Numbered from the stretch's first letter, positions 32,037-41,060 are shown. The stretch: DNA of 64,000 nt from JAZDPK01 sp043797615 (GCA_043797615.1 JAZDPK010000048.1:1-64000), one strand, 5' to 3'. Program-made: numbers and translations. The notes: generated by a model not told the origin, from the sequence alone.

Positions 32037-33002
32037 ATGAGCGAAAAGGATAAAAATGATCATGCGGGAACAGACGATTTTAATTTGCGCGTGGAAGACG
32101 AATCGAAAAATGGAGCGGGCGTTGATTCCGCTGCCGCATCGCCATTGCCGAAAGTGGTGATCGACGAAGCGAAGCTGAATCCGCCGGCGTTGCCCGCATC
32201 GCCGGCTTTGTTGCCTTTGGCGGAAAACAAGCTCGAAGAGCAGTTTTTCAGCGGCGGGGTGAAGAGCAAAGAACTTCATCAGATTCAGTGCGGTCAGAGC
32301 GAAGAAGCGGCGCGGCTCGAAGCCGAGGAAAAGCGTTTGGCGGAAATTCGTCTCGAACTTGTTGAAAAAGAGAATGAACTGGAGTATCTTCAGAATTCGC
32401 TGATGCATCGGCATTGGGATTTTCAGCAGTTCTTCGCCGTGAAACTGCGCCTAAGCCGCGACGAGAACAAGGAACTGCGGCGGAAAGCGCAACTGGCGGA
32501 AGAGCGCTTGGCGCGAAGTGGCGTTCATGTCGTTCAAGTGATTGAAGCGTTGAACGCGCAGGCCGAAGCCAAGCTCGAAAAAACGCTGGCGCGGAAAAGG
32601 GAAGAGCTGGAAAGCGAATTTGCGGAAAAAGGGCAGAAGCTGGACGAGCAAGTGGAAATTTTCGCCCGCGCATTCCACGAGCTTTATGCGGAAAAAGAAT
32701 TGTCCAAAGCGTTCAGAGCCAAGCAGAAAAAGTGGTACAAGGAAAAGCTGGCGGCCGAACTTGCCAAATTGCAGGTTCCGGCAGCCGCGTCCTTGCCGTA
32801 TCCTTTGGCCGATGCGCTGTTGAACGCGAAAACAGCAGCGGAAATTCCTCTGCCTGCCGAGCGCATATCCCAGCCGCCGCCTCTGCCGACTTCCGAGCCG
32901 GTCAAAACCGACGATGAAAAGGTTCCGGCGTGGATGATTGGCGCGATTATTTCCGGAGTTGCATTGATTGCCGGATTAATTGCGGCCGCAGTCGCGATTT
33001 AA
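32037..33002 (+). CDS. Coiled-coil protein with C-terminal membrane tail
   Basis: The protein is 321 residues. A disordered N-terminal 85 residues is followed by a long charged coiled coil (EEAARLEAEEKRLAEIRLEL through about residue 240), a Pro-rich linker (ISQPPPLPTSEPV) and a C-terminal helix (WMIGAIISGVALIAGLIAAA). So it is probably tail-anchored with the coil in the cytoplasm. Two ATGs are adjacent; the second (32,037) has the better distance to AAAGGAGGG. It has a consensus promoter and a terminator. No family recognised. Confidence 0.65.
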   Translation: MSEKDKNDHAGTDDFNLRVEDESKNGAGVDSAAASPLPKVVIDEAKLNPPALPASPALLPLAENKLEEQFFSGGVKSKELHQIQCGQSEEAARLEAEEKRLAEIRLELVEKENELEYLQNSLMHRHWDFQQFFAVKLRLSRDENKELRRKAQLAEERLARSGVHVVQVIEALNAQAEAKLEKTLARKREELESEFAEKGQKLDEQVEIFARAFHELYAEKELSKAFRAKQKKWYKEKLAAELAKLQVPAAASLPYPLADALLNAKTAAEIPLPAERISQPPPLPTSEPVKTDDEKVPAWMIGAIISGVALIAGLIAAAVAI

Positions 33003-33012
33003 TTTATTTTTT

Positions 33013-33049
33013 TATACCATCAACTGAATCAAGTTGGTGGTATTTATTT
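33013..33049 (+). terminator. Intrinsic terminator
   Basis: ATACCATCAACT / AGTTGGTGGTAT, then TTATTTT. Confidence 0.8.
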
Positions 33050-33136
33050 TAAGGAAATTATTATTGATTATTTGGCTAAATTATAAGTAAATAATATCAT
33101 AATTACATCATGTGTTAATCAGTTGTTCTTCCACTA

Positions 33137-33236
33137 TTGACAATTTTCAAAAAGTATGCTATAATGTTCTGTCATCACAAAATCAAGAATCGTGTCCAAA
33201 ATATCCATTGACAATCAATCGCTAACCGGATAATCT
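33137..33236 (+). promoter_or_regulatory. Two tandem promoters upstream of the 33,336 gene
   Basis: P1: TTGACA 33,137-33,142, 17 bases, TATAAT 33,160-33,165. P2: TTGACA 33,208-33,213, 17 bases, TAATCT 33,231-33,236. A leader of 100-165 bases precedes AAAGGAGGA. The rest of the 333-base gap shows no other feature. Confidence 0.75.
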
Positions 33237-33335
33237 ATGTTTGTTTGTCAGTTTTGCTGGCAAATAAGCATGGGTTGTTCTGTTCATTTATTTTAACTAG
33301 CTTTAAAAGCTACAAACCGTAAAAGGAGGACTAAG

Positions 33336-34034
33336 ATGACTAAGACGCAGAAATTTGGAATCGGAGTAGGGATCGTGGCAGTTCTGGTAGTCGGCGCGGG
33401 CGCATTCTTTTCGGCCAAGCTGATGTCTGCCAAGTACACCGACGGCAAGGTGGCCGCGGTGACGAGTCGCGTCGCCAACAATGAGAGGAGCGCTCTCGAG
33501 TTCGCGCAAAAAATGAAGATGACGGTCGATGATATCGCCGCGTCGGCCAAGTCAGCGCGCGAGTTGGTCACCAGTGCGGACACCAACAGCAAGAAAGCGG
33601 TCGCGGATGTGGCGGAACTCAAGGCAGTTATCGAATTTCTGAAGGCGACCGACACCAGCCTCGACGAGCGGATGAACAAGACGGAAGAGAAAGTTTACGA
33701 CTTCGACAAGCGCCTCACCGACGTGACTGAAGTGGTGAAGAAGCTGTCGACCACCCCACCCGCAGTCGTGGCTAAGCCCGAGCCGACAAAGAATGCTCCC
33801 GCGGCACTTGCCAAGGCCAAGCCGGTCGTGAAGAAAGCGCCGACCAAGGTGGCCAAGAAGCCCGCGGCCGTCGCGAAGAAGCCGGTGAAAAAGATCACCA
33901 AGAAGGTGATCAAGAAATCGGCCAAGGTGGTGAAGGCGAAAACCGTGAAGCTCGATGCCGGCGCCAAGACGGTCATCACGGTCGGTCCTAACAAGGACGG
34001 CCAAATGGAAGTGACTCTGGATATCTTCAAGTAG
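33336..34034 (+). CDS. Membrane-anchored coiled-coil protein with Lys/Ala/Pro tail
   Basis: The protein is 232 residues. An N-terminal helix (FGIGVGIVAVLVVGAGAFFS) is followed by a heptad-like coil (about 35-135) and a histone-H1-like tail (APTKVAKKPAAVAKKPVKKI and similar), then a short strand-forming end (GQMEVTLDIFK). Depending on topology the basic tail could bind wall polymers or DNA. It starts the envelope island, with two strong promoters and an excellent AGGAGG site. Codon choice is more GC-rich than in flanking genes. Confidence 0.6.
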   Translation: MTKTQKFGIGVGIVAVLVVGAGAFFSAKLMSAKYTDGKVAAVTSRVANNERSALEFAQKMKMTVDDIAASAKSARELVTSADTNSKKAVADVAELKAVIEFLKATDTSLDERMNKTEEKVYDFDKRLTDVTEVVKKLSTTPPAVVAKPEPTKNAPAALAKAKPVVKKAPTKVAKKPAAVAKKPVKKITKKVIKKSAKVVKAKTVKLDAGAKTVITVGPNKDGQMEVTLDIFK

Positions 34035-34162
34035 TTACAACCATCAACCAGGTGGGACAGATTCAAAACCTGTCCCCCTAAATCCGATCAATCAAGTTGA
34101 AAGATTTGATTTATCAGATGTAGGATGGCTTTTTCAAAAACAATTTTAAGGAGGATACGGAA

Positions 34163-34726
34163 ATGAAAAAGTTAGCATGTTCTTTGATTTGTTTGAGTGT
34201 GTTCGTGGCGATTTCCGCCGAGGCCAAGAAGGAAGTCCAGACCATTCTGCTTCGCGTGCGCGTCAACGGCAAGGAGCAGAGCAAGGTTCTGGTTCCGCTG
34301 AAGGCCAACAAGCTTCAGCTCACCATCAATCAGGCCGACGTCGGCAAGGCACTGAAAGCTAAGCCGGCCGAGCCCTGCAAGGACGCGGTCAAGAAGCCCG
34401 AACCGAAGGTCAAGGCTCCCGCCGCCCCCGCGCCCAGCGTGAAGGAAGAAGCAGCGCCGAGCGTGGAAGAGGATGGCGGGCTTGAAGGAATTCCGGACGA
34501 TTCGTCGGAATCGGAATCAAGGAAAGAAAAGCGCTCCGATCTGGCGCCCGCTCCGGTAGCGCCGATTCCGACCGAGCCGCCGGCCAAGTGCGAATCTCAC
34601 TTCTACGAGAAGTGGTGGTTCTGGACGATTGTCGGAGTCGTCGCCGGGAGCACCATCTGGAAAGTGGGCGACCACAACGGATGGTGGGACATACCGATCT
34701 ATGACGGAAATCGCCGTCATCGGTAA
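34163..34726 (+). CDS. Secreted or membrane protein with Pro/Glu linker
   Basis: The protein is 187 residues. Signal peptide MKKLACSLICLSVFVAISAE, a small beta domain (VQTILLRVRVNGKEQSKVLV), a long disordered Pro/Ala/Glu linker, then an aromatic helix (WWFWTIVGVVAGSTIWKVGD) and a short tail. It may be anchored by that C-terminal helix. AAGGAGGA lies 6 bases before the ATG. No terminator separates it clearly from the gene before, so the two may form an operon. Function unknown. Confidence 0.6.
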   Translation: MKKLACSLICLSVFVAISAEAKKEVQTILLRVRVNGKEQSKVLVPLKANKLQLTINQADVGKALKAKPAEPCKDAVKKPEPKVKAPAAPAPSVKEEAAPSVEEDGGLEGIPDDSSESESRKEKRSDLAPAPVAPIPTEPPAKCESHFYEKWWFWTIVGVVAGSTIWKVGDHNGWWDIPIYDGNRRHR

Positions 34727-34807
34727 TCTCTCAACGAGAAACACGGGGAGCAAGAGCATTCTTGTTCCCCCTCAACCGAACGGTTAATTGAAAAATTGAC
34801 CTTTCAG

Positions 34808-34836
34808 TTGAGGGAAAGAAAACCCTTGTGTATATT
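34808..34836 (+). promoter_or_regulatory. Probable promoter for the lipoprotein at 34,881
   Basis: TTGAGG at 34,808-34,813, 17 bases, TATATT at 34,831-34,836. A hairpin GGGG..CAAGA / TCTTG..CCCC at 34,745-34,770 precedes it. Confidence 0.5.
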
Positions 34837-34880
34837 AACAATTTTTTACAAATTTTTTTCAAAGAAAGAGAGGAAGAGTC

Positions 34881-35984
34881 ATGAAGAAGGTAATGGAAAA
34901 ACTGATCGTGAGTATGGTTCTGGTTCTGAGTTTGGTGGCTGGTTGCCGGTACGTGGACTTTCGGTCCAAGGACGCAACCGGGTATGGCCCGTGCGCCACC
35001 GATGCCAACTGCGATGCCGGGCTGATCTGCGCGTTGAACGTGCAGCAGACCGAACTCGTGTGCATGTCCGGCTGCCGCAATGACGCCATGTGCGGCGATC
35101 CCAGCAAGATCTGCGCGTATGATTCCGACCTGGGTCGGGACATCTGCCAGACGGGATGTCGCGCTGATGCGACCTGTAACTATGATGAGCTGTGCATGAA
35201 TGACAGCGACATCGGCTACAGCATTTGCGTGAAAGGGTGTTATCGCAACTCGCACTTCACCACACTGGACGAGACCACCACCAACCCCGACGGCACGACT
35301 GTTCATTCGGTGATCGTCACCGAACATCTGGACGTTGATTCGTGTCAGCGGAATGGGGACACCACCAAGGAATGCGACGAAACGAAGGATCCGTATGAGT
35401 GCGTGTCCAAAAATTCGCAGCAGGACGGCGGCGTGGCTCCGGTGGACGGCGGGTACACCCCTCCTCCTCCGGCGGTCGACGGCGGTTCTGCTCCGGTAGA
35501 CGGCGGATACACTCCTCCGGCTGACGGTGGACAGGCTGCTGACGGCGGCGTGACTCCTGACGGCGGCGTGACCCAGGACGGTGGAGTGACGCAGGATGCC
35601 GGTGTTTTCACACCGACGACCTCTATCACCGCGCACATCTGTTGCCCCACAGGCAAGGAAGTAATACTATGGTGGGGTAATGCCGATGTCAATCACAGCC
35701 CGAACTCAAATGGGCAACCGTGCGGGGATTTCACCATGACGCTGGCCGGGGACAACAACTTTTGTTCCCGGGGAGCTCACCCCAACACGTCGGCAACGAC
35801 AATGGAAGGCGGCTGGTTCAGCTACAACTGCCGTTCAGGATCTGACTACGGCGGCTGGGAGCAGTCAACAGTGACCACGGTGGTCGACCAAGCCGGTTCG
35901 CCGATGTCGTATTCGACACCTTTCAGAGCAACGACTTCGGCGAGCAATATCGCTGAAGTGGTAGTGGGAAACACCTGCTACTGA
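34881..35984 (+). CDS. Cys-rich lipoprotein with C-terminal CCPTG domain (A)
   Basis: The protein is 367 residues. Signal peptide with lipobox LVAGC; three Cys-rich modules of about 30 residues (CATDANCDAGLICA, CRNDAMCGDPSKICAY, CRADATCNYDELCMN); a linker of repeated DGG units (VDGGYTPP and similar, about 185-245); then a 120-residue C-terminal domain. That domain has ICCPTG, a W(G/Y)G motif, FCSRGAHPN, GGW..Y.C, YGGW and ends AEVVVGNTC. The same domain ends the proteins at 36,260 and 37,332. It is predicted to be a surface lipoprotein; DGG linkers and Cys modules resemble those of Myxococcota surface proteins. Binding function is inference. Confidence 0.7.
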   Translation: MKKVMEKLIVSMVLVLSLVAGCRYVDFRSKDATGYGPCATDANCDAGLICALNVQQTELVCMSGCRNDAMCGDPSKICAYDSDLGRDICQTGCRADATCNYDELCMNDSDIGYSICVKGCYRNSHFTTLDETTTNPDGTTVHSVIVTEHLDVDSCQRNGDTTKECDETKDPYECVSKNSQQDGGVAPVDGGYTPPPPAVDGGSAPVDGGYTPPADGGQAADGGVTPDGGVTQDGGVTQDAGVFTPTTSITAHICCPTGKEVILWWGNADVNHSPNSNGQPCGDFTMTLAGDNNFCSRGAHPNTSATTMEGGWFSYNCRSGSDYGGWEQSTVTTVVDQAGSPMSYSTPFRATTSASNIAEVVVGNTCY

Positions 35985-35992
35985 TTTTCCGG

Positions 35993-36029
35993 GTCCCTTG
36001 TGTGAATCAACACAAGGGACTCTTTTATT
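35993..36029 (+). terminator. Intrinsic terminator
   Basis: GTCCCTTGTGT / ACACAAGGGAC, then TCTTTTATTT. Confidence 0.85.
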
Positions 36030-36168
36030 TGCGAGGGAGGAACGACCGGAGCAATCTACTGCTTATGTTTTGAAGCAACCGAAGTAATCTTGACGGTTAA
36101 ATCTTCCAAGATTGCGTCGCTCATATTTTCTATTATTTTTTATCGGGAAATTATCGCTCGCAAATAAA
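36024..36168. mobile_element. MITE-like element, copy 1, before the 36,260 gene
   Basis: The ends are TTTATTTGCGAG and CTCGCAAATAAA (inverted). Inside is CAAGATTGCGTCGCTC. Related copies: 36,910-37,017 and 53,185-53,342. Confidence 0.65.
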
Positions 36169-36184
36169 TAAGCTTCGCATGGTG

Positions 36185-36213
36185 TTGACAAAAAAATTGT
36201 AAACGGCTAATAT
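36185..36213 (+). promoter_or_regulatory. Promoter for the lipoprotein at 36,260
   Basis: TTGACA at 36,185-36,190, 17 bases, TAATAT at 36,208-36,213. Confidence 0.75.
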
Positions 36214-36259
36214 TTTATTGGTGAGTTAACGGTTTAGTTTTTTCAAAAGGAGAAAGACA

Positions 36260-36868
36260 ATGAAGAATCGGATTTTCGCGTTTGTCGGTTTGCTGATGTT
36301 TGTTTGTCTAGTATTGATCGGATGCGGCTATCATCATCACTGCGATCGGAATCAAGTCTATGCTAATGGCCAGTGCCAGGTGAGTTGCGCGAATGATTAC
36401 ACCTGCATTCACGATGTTGAAGCCGGTCCGTCGTTCAAGTGCGACACGAATCTCGGTTATTGCGTTGAGAAAGAAACAAGGCCAGCAGTTCGCGACGGCG
36501 GCGTTCCGACTGTTGATGGCGGTTTTGAATCGGCAGTGCAAACGCGCATTTGCTGCCCGACCGGAACCGGCCAAGTGGAATTGTGGTACGGCAGTACGGC
36601 TCATGCGACTTCGTCCGGCGCATCCTGTGAAAATTTCTGGATGCCCATGGCCGCATTCTGCCAACGCGGCGCCCATCCCAATTCGCTCGGTGGATGGTAT
36701 ACGTTTACATGTCATAATGGAGGCGGTTATTGGGGCGGATGGACAAGTGCGTCGGTTGTGTCCGTTACCAATCAAAATGGAAGTCCGTATTCTTATTCGG
36801 TGATCCGCGGCACGGTCAATACCAGCGGGGTGGCAGAAGTGGTTGTTTACGGCACTTGCCAGCAGTGA
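36260..36868 (+). CDS. Cys-rich lipoprotein with C-terminal CCPTG domain (B)
   Basis: The protein is 202 residues, the shortest of the three. Lipobox LIGC; an N-terminal module CANDYTCIHDVEAGPSFKCD shared almost exactly with the 37,332 protein; a single short linker (VRDGGVPTVDGGF); then the CCPTG domain (ICCPTG, LWYGS, FCQRGAHPN, GGWYTFTC, AEVVVYGTC). Own promoter, AAAGGAGAAA ribosome site and terminator. It is bracketed by two related MITE-like elements, so it may have moved or been duplicated as a unit. Confidence 0.72.
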   Translation: MKNRIFAFVGLLMFVCLVLIGCGYHHHCDRNQVYANGQCQVSCANDYTCIHDVEAGPSFKCDTNLGYCVEKETRPAVRDGGVPTVDGGFESAVQTRICCPTGTGQVELWYGSTAHATSSGASCENFWMPMAAFCQRGAHPNSLGGWYTFTCHNGGGYWGGWTSASVVSVTNQNGSPYSYSVIRGTVNTSGVAEVVVYGTCQQ

Positions 36869-36873
36869 TTTTC

Positions 36874-36916
36874 CAAGTTCCTTGGTGTCAACGACGCCGA
36901 GGAACTTTTTTATTCG
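36874..36916 (+). terminator. Intrinsic terminator
   Basis: AGTTCCTTGGTGTC / GACGCCGAGGAACT, then TTTTTT. Confidence 0.85.
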
Positions 36917-37017
36917 CAAGAAAAGCCGTAAAAGACAAATATGGCGATTAAATTTCAAGATTGCTTCGCTCTCATTACGCATTAAATTTCCTCTAAGATA
37001 ATCGCTCGCAAATAAAC
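36910..37017. mobile_element. MITE-like element, copy 2, after the 36,260 gene
   Basis: Ends TTTATTCGCAAG and CTCGCAAATAAA; inside CAAGATTGCTTCGCTCTC. The remaining part of this 463-base gap (37,018-37,331) has a promoter and an A/T-rich leader of about 230 bases with no clear structure. Confidence 0.6.
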
Positions 37018-37074
37018 GAGCTTCGCAGGAAAAACATGGCGGAAAAAGCAAATAAGGGAAAATTTGTTGAAAAC

Positions 37075-37103
37075 TTGACAATTTCTTTAATTTTGTATAC
37101 AAT
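37075..37103 (+). promoter_or_regulatory. Promoter for the 1,225-residue lipoprotein
   Basis: TTGACA at 37,075-37,080, 17 bases, TACAAT at 37,098-37,103. Confidence 0.7.
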
Positions 37104-37331
37104 AGCATGTTAAATTGAAAAGGGCGGAAAAAGGCAGTATAAGGCGGAAAAGGGAAATGAATTTTTTTATCTTAATTTATACAATTTTTTATCAGTTTCA
37201 GCGGCACGGATATTTTTTTTCGCGCTTCTTAAATTGACGGAAAATTCTTTTCGTCGGTTCGTTGAAAATTCAAGAGAAAACGTTTTATTTTTTAACAGAC
37301 CATAAAAAGGTCCAAAACAAGGAGGAAAGAG

Positions 37332-40300
37332 ATGAAGAAGTCAGTACTGGGTTTCGTGTTTCTGTGTTCGTGTCTGCTGTTCGCGGCGTGCGACGGCGGC
37401 AAAACCGGCTGCGGCAACCTTTGCGGACGCAACGAAGTCTGCGACAACGGTAGGTGCTATGTTCGTTGCACGAACGATTACACCTGCATCCATGACCTGG
37501 AAGCGGGCCCGTCGTTCGAGTGCGATTTGAACGCCGGCTACTGCGTGAAGCGCTCGTCTGTGCCGAATAACTATCCGACGGTTTCGTCCGATGGCGGTTT
37601 GGCGGTGGACGGCGGCGTTTCCCCGGATGGCGGATCGACAGTGGCTGACGGTGGAACGATTGATGCCGGGATTCCGGATGCCGGCTGGTCGCCTTGCGGT
37701 TTGACTGTTGAACAGATGCGGACCGACGCGAATCATTGCGGCAATTGCGAAACCAAGTGCAATCTGCCGAACGCGACTTCAAAGTGCGTTGCCGGCGCCT
37801 GCGTCATTGACAAGTGCGAAGTCGGCAAGAAGGATTGCGACAACAATCCGGCGACCGGATGCGAATCTGATTCAGCCACCGACGTGAACAATTGTCGGAC
37901 TTGCGGACGCGTTTGCGATTTTGAATTTTCCGGCGAGTTTTGCGATGACGGCATGTGCGTTCCCACGACCTGCAACCAAGACCGCGGCGAATGCAATCCG
38001 CATGACAGCGTTCCTTGCGAAACCGAATTACCAAGCGACGTGGAAAACTGCGGACGGTGCGGACGGAGCTGTAACGATGTTTATCCGCATTCCATGACTT
38101 TTTGCCTCGACCGCACGTGCGAATGGGCGAATTGCCGGACTGGCTGGGGCGCTTGCAACGCGAATGTTCGCGGTTGCAACACCAACCTTTTCATTGACAA
38201 CGCCAATTGCGGCGAGTGCGGGGCGAAGTGCGACATTCCGAACACATACGCCAACTGCGAAAGCGGCGCGTGCGTTCCGAGTCGCTGTAAAGAAGGTTTC
38301 GCGGATAGCGATAACAACCTGTTGAACGGTTGTGAAATCGATTTGCGGAACGACGTTCACAATTGCGGCTTTATCGATAACAGCTGCGAGGCGGCGAACG
38401 TGTCGGCGATGTGCATTAACGGCATGTGCGTGCGCACCGGCTGTGAAGGCGATTATGTCACTTGTCCGATGGACGCGGCGCAATGCGGCACGAATATTCG
38501 CATTGATTCCGACAACTGCGGCGGCTGCGGCATCCGTTGTTCCGCTTTGTATCCGAACATGGATACGACCTGCAACAACGCGGTGTGCATTCCGATCGCC
38601 TGTCTCGCGCCGTACATGGATTGCCGATGGCAGCCCGGATGCGAGACCAACACCGATACGAATATGAATCATTGCGGCAACTGCGACGTGAAGTGCGAAA
38701 AGCTGAACGCCTACGCCACGTGCGAAGGCGGCGAGTGCATCGCTCTTCGTTGCAAGGAAGGTTTCGCGGACGCGGACAACAACTTGAATAACGGCTGCGA
38801 GATTGATCTTACGAAGGATTCTTTGAACTGCGGCCGACTCGATAATGATTGCGCGCGAACGAACGTCGCGACCATGTGCGTGAACGGATTCTGCACGCCG
38901 ACCGGCTGCGACGCCAATTACGCCACGTGTCCGACGAGCGCTTTGCTCTGCGATATTCATTTGTCGGTTGATACGGCGAATTGCGGCAGCTGCGGCTATA
39001 ATTGCGAATCGGTTTATCCCGGTTCGAATGTGGCTTGCAACAATTCTCGCTGCGATTTCGTCAGCTGTAAAACCGGCAAGGGCGCGTGCGATCCGAATGC
39101 CCGCGGCTGCACCATTGATTTGCTTACGAACAACAGTCATTGCGGACAGTGCAACGCGAAGTGCGACATCCCGAATGTTTACGCCAACTGCGAAAGCGGA
39201 GCGTGCGTTCCGAGTCGTTGCAAAGAAGGTTTCGCGGACGCGGACAACAACCTGTTGAACGGCTGCGAGATCAATTTGCGCGAAGACTCGAACAACTGCG
39301 GCGAAGTCGGACACAACTGCGCGTTCACCAATGCTTCGAGCATGTGCGTGAACGGCATGTGCGTTCCGACCGGCTGCGACGCGGGCTACGCGACTTGTCC
39401 GTTGTCGTCGAACGTTACTTATTGCGGCATCAATTTGACGACCGACGCGGCCAACTGCGGCAGCTGCGGTTATAACTGCGAATCGGTTTATCCGGGCATG
39501 GTTGTGACCTGCACTGACAGCGTTTGCGTTCCGACCGGCTGCAAGGACGGCAAGGCGGATTGCAAAGCGGCCCAGGCCGGTTGCGAAACGGACATCACGA
39601 ACGACGATAACAACTGCAACGGTTGCGGCAATAAGTGCGTATTCACGAACGGCATTGGAGTTTGCCTGCTGGGGAGCTGCGCATTTGTCGGTTGCGAGCC
39701 CGGTTATTACGACCTCGACGGCTTGGCAAGCAACGGCTGCGAGATCGATTTGACCAAGGACTCGAACAACTGCGGCGAAGCCGGACACAATTGCGCGTTC
39801 ACCAACGCTTCGAGCATGTGCGTGAACAGCGTTTGCGTTCCGACCGGCTGCGACGCGGGCTATGCCACTTGCGCGTCTTCGTCGAATCCGGCGTATTGCG
39901 CGACTTACTTGCCGACGGATACAGCGAACTGCGGGAGTTGCGGTTACAACTGTGAAACGGTTTATCCGGGCATGGTGGTGACTTGCGCTGACAGCGTTTG
40001 CGTTCCGGTCGCCTGCAAGGACGGCAAGGCGGATTGCAAAGCGGCCCATGCCGGTTGCGAAACCGATACCACCAGCGACGTGAATAACTGCGGCGGTTGC
40101 GGCATCAAGTGCGATCTGCCGAACGGCAATTCAGCGTGTGAAAACAGTCTGTGCGTGTTTAAGGGTTGTAATCCCGGTTTCGCCGATTGCGATCTAAATT
40201 TAATAAACGGATGTGAAGTCGATTTGACGAGCAATGTGGCTTTTTGCGGACGCTGCACCAAATCGTGTTCTTTCGCCAACAGCGGCGCGGTTTGCACGGA

Positions 40301-41009
40301 CGGGGTTTGCACTCCGACAACGTGCGATCTGTGGACGGCGGATTGCGATGCCAACATGGCGACCAACGGCTGTGAAACCAACCTGCTCACCGACGCGAAG
40401 CATTGCGGCTCGTGCGCCACGGCGTGCGGGTTTGACAATGCCGGATCGGTTTGCACCAACGCCGTTTGCCAGATGGGTACGTGCAATGCCGGTTATCTGG
40501 ATTGCAACGGCCGCCAGAATGACGGTTGTGAAATCAATAAGATGACCGACCCGAACAATTGCGGGGTATGCGGCACGGTGTGCGGAAGCGGCAGTTCCTG
40601 CGTCAACGGCGTTTGCCAAGCAAGCGGAACGCCGGGAACGCCTTTGCCGGCAGTGACTTCCATCACTTGCAGCATCTGCTGTCCGACCGGACTCGGTTCG
40701 CCCGTGGTTTGGTATGGAGCCGGACCGCCCGACACCATGACTTGGACACCGGCAAGCGGCGGTTCATGCGGCATTCTAGTGATGCAAGCGGGAACGTTCT
40801 GCAAGCGCGGTCTGCATCCGACTTACAGCGCGGCGTTCAGCGGTTGGTTTACATACAACTGCAACGCCACCTGGAGCGGAGCGACGGCGAACGATGTTTC
40901 CACTTGCGTTGATCAAAATGGCAACGCGCTCACGTTCCACGACATTGCCGGAGTGGTCAATACCAGCGGCGTGCGTGAAGTGGCGATCGAGCAAACTTGC
41001 CATGAATAA
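37332..41009 (+). CDS. Giant Cys-rich modular lipoprotein with CCPTG domain (C)
   Basis: The protein is 1,225 residues. Lipobox LFAAC; module CTNDYTCIHDLEAGPSFECD; a DGG linker; then 19 tandem modules of about 52 residues marked by (N/H)CGxCGxxC, a central Cx2GxC and Cx4-9GC; last the CCPTG domain (ICCPTGLGS, FCKRGLHPT, GWFTYNC). Modules 4-15 form a higher-order A-B-C pattern repeated four times; all B modules lose the second Cys pair (GFIDNSC, GRLDNDC, GEVGHNC, GEAGHNC). Near-identical DNA between later copies shows recent amplification. DADNNLLNGCE acidic loops could bind calcium. Predicted long disulfide-rich surface fibre, adhesin-like by inference. Confidence 0.75.
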   Translation: MKKSVLGFVFLCSCLLFAACDGGKTGCGNLCGRNEVCDNGRCYVRCTNDYTCIHDLEAGPSFECDLNAGYCVKRSSVPNNYPTVSSDGGLAVDGGVSPDGGSTVADGGTIDAGIPDAGWSPCGLTVEQMRTDANHCGNCETKCNLPNATSKCVAGACVIDKCEVGKKDCDNNPATGCESDSATDVNNCRTCGRVCDFEFSGEFCDDGMCVPTTCNQDRGECNPHDSVPCETELPSDVENCGRCGRSCNDVYPHSMTFCLDRTCEWANCRTGWGACNANVRGCNTNLFIDNANCGECGAKCDIPNTYANCESGACVPSRCKEGFADSDNNLLNGCEIDLRNDVHNCGFIDNSCEAANVSAMCINGMCVRTGCEGDYVTCPMDAAQCGTNIRIDSDNCGGCGIRCSALYPNMDTTCNNAVCIPIACLAPYMDCRWQPGCETNTDTNMNHCGNCDVKCEKLNAYATCEGGECIALRCKEGFADADNNLNNGCEIDLTKDSLNCGRLDNDCARTNVATMCVNGFCTPTGCDANYATCPTSALLCDIHLSVDTANCGSCGYNCESVYPGSNVACNNSRCDFVSCKTGKGACDPNARGCTIDLLTNNSHCGQCNAKCDIPNVYANCESGACVPSRCKEGFADADNNLLNGCEINLREDSNNCGEVGHNCAFTNASSMCVNGMCVPTGCDAGYATCPLSSNVTYCGINLTTDAANCGSCGYNCESVYPGMVVTCTDSVCVPTGCKDGKADCKAAQAGCETDITNDDNNCNGCGNKCVFTNGIGVCLLGSCAFVGCEPGYYDLDGLASNGCEIDLTKDSNNCGEAGHNCAFTNASSMCVNSVCVPTGCDAGYATCASSSNPAYCATYLPTDTANCGSCGYNCETVYPGMVVTCADSVCVPVACKDGKADCKAAHAGCETDTTSDVNNCGGCGIKCDLPNGNSACENSLCVFKGCNPGFADCDLNLINGCEVDLTSNVAFCGRCTKSCSFANSGAVCTDGVCTPTTCDLWTADCDANMATNGCETNLLTDAKHCGSCATACGFDNAGSVCTNAVCQMGTCNAGYLDCNGRQNDGCEINKMTDPNNCGVCGTVCGSGSSCVNGVCQASGTPGTPLPAVTSITCSICCPTGLGSPVVWYGAGPPDTMTWTPASGGSCGILVMQAGTFCKRGLHPTYSAAFSGWFTYNCNATWSGATANDVSTCVDQNGNALTFHDIAGVVNTSGVREVAIEQTCHE

Positions 41010-41020
41010 GTAGTTGTTTT

Positions 41021-41059
41021 CTAAGATGGATATTGCCGAGCAGTATCCATCTTTTATTT
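41021..41059 (+). terminator. Intrinsic terminator
   Basis: AAGATGGATA / TATCCATCTT, then TTATTTT. Confidence 0.85.
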
Positions 41060-41060
41060 T

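Noticed and set aside
34066..34090. Terminator after the 33,336 gene
   Set aside because: A GGGACAG/CTGTCCC hairpin is present at about 34,053-34,076 but no T-run follows, so readthrough into 34,163 is likely.
38028..40049. Long open frame on the minus strand (673 codons)
   Set aside because: It is the antisense of the Cys-rich repeat gene; the codon bias of the repeats keeps the opposite strand open. It has no ribosome site, signal or family motif.
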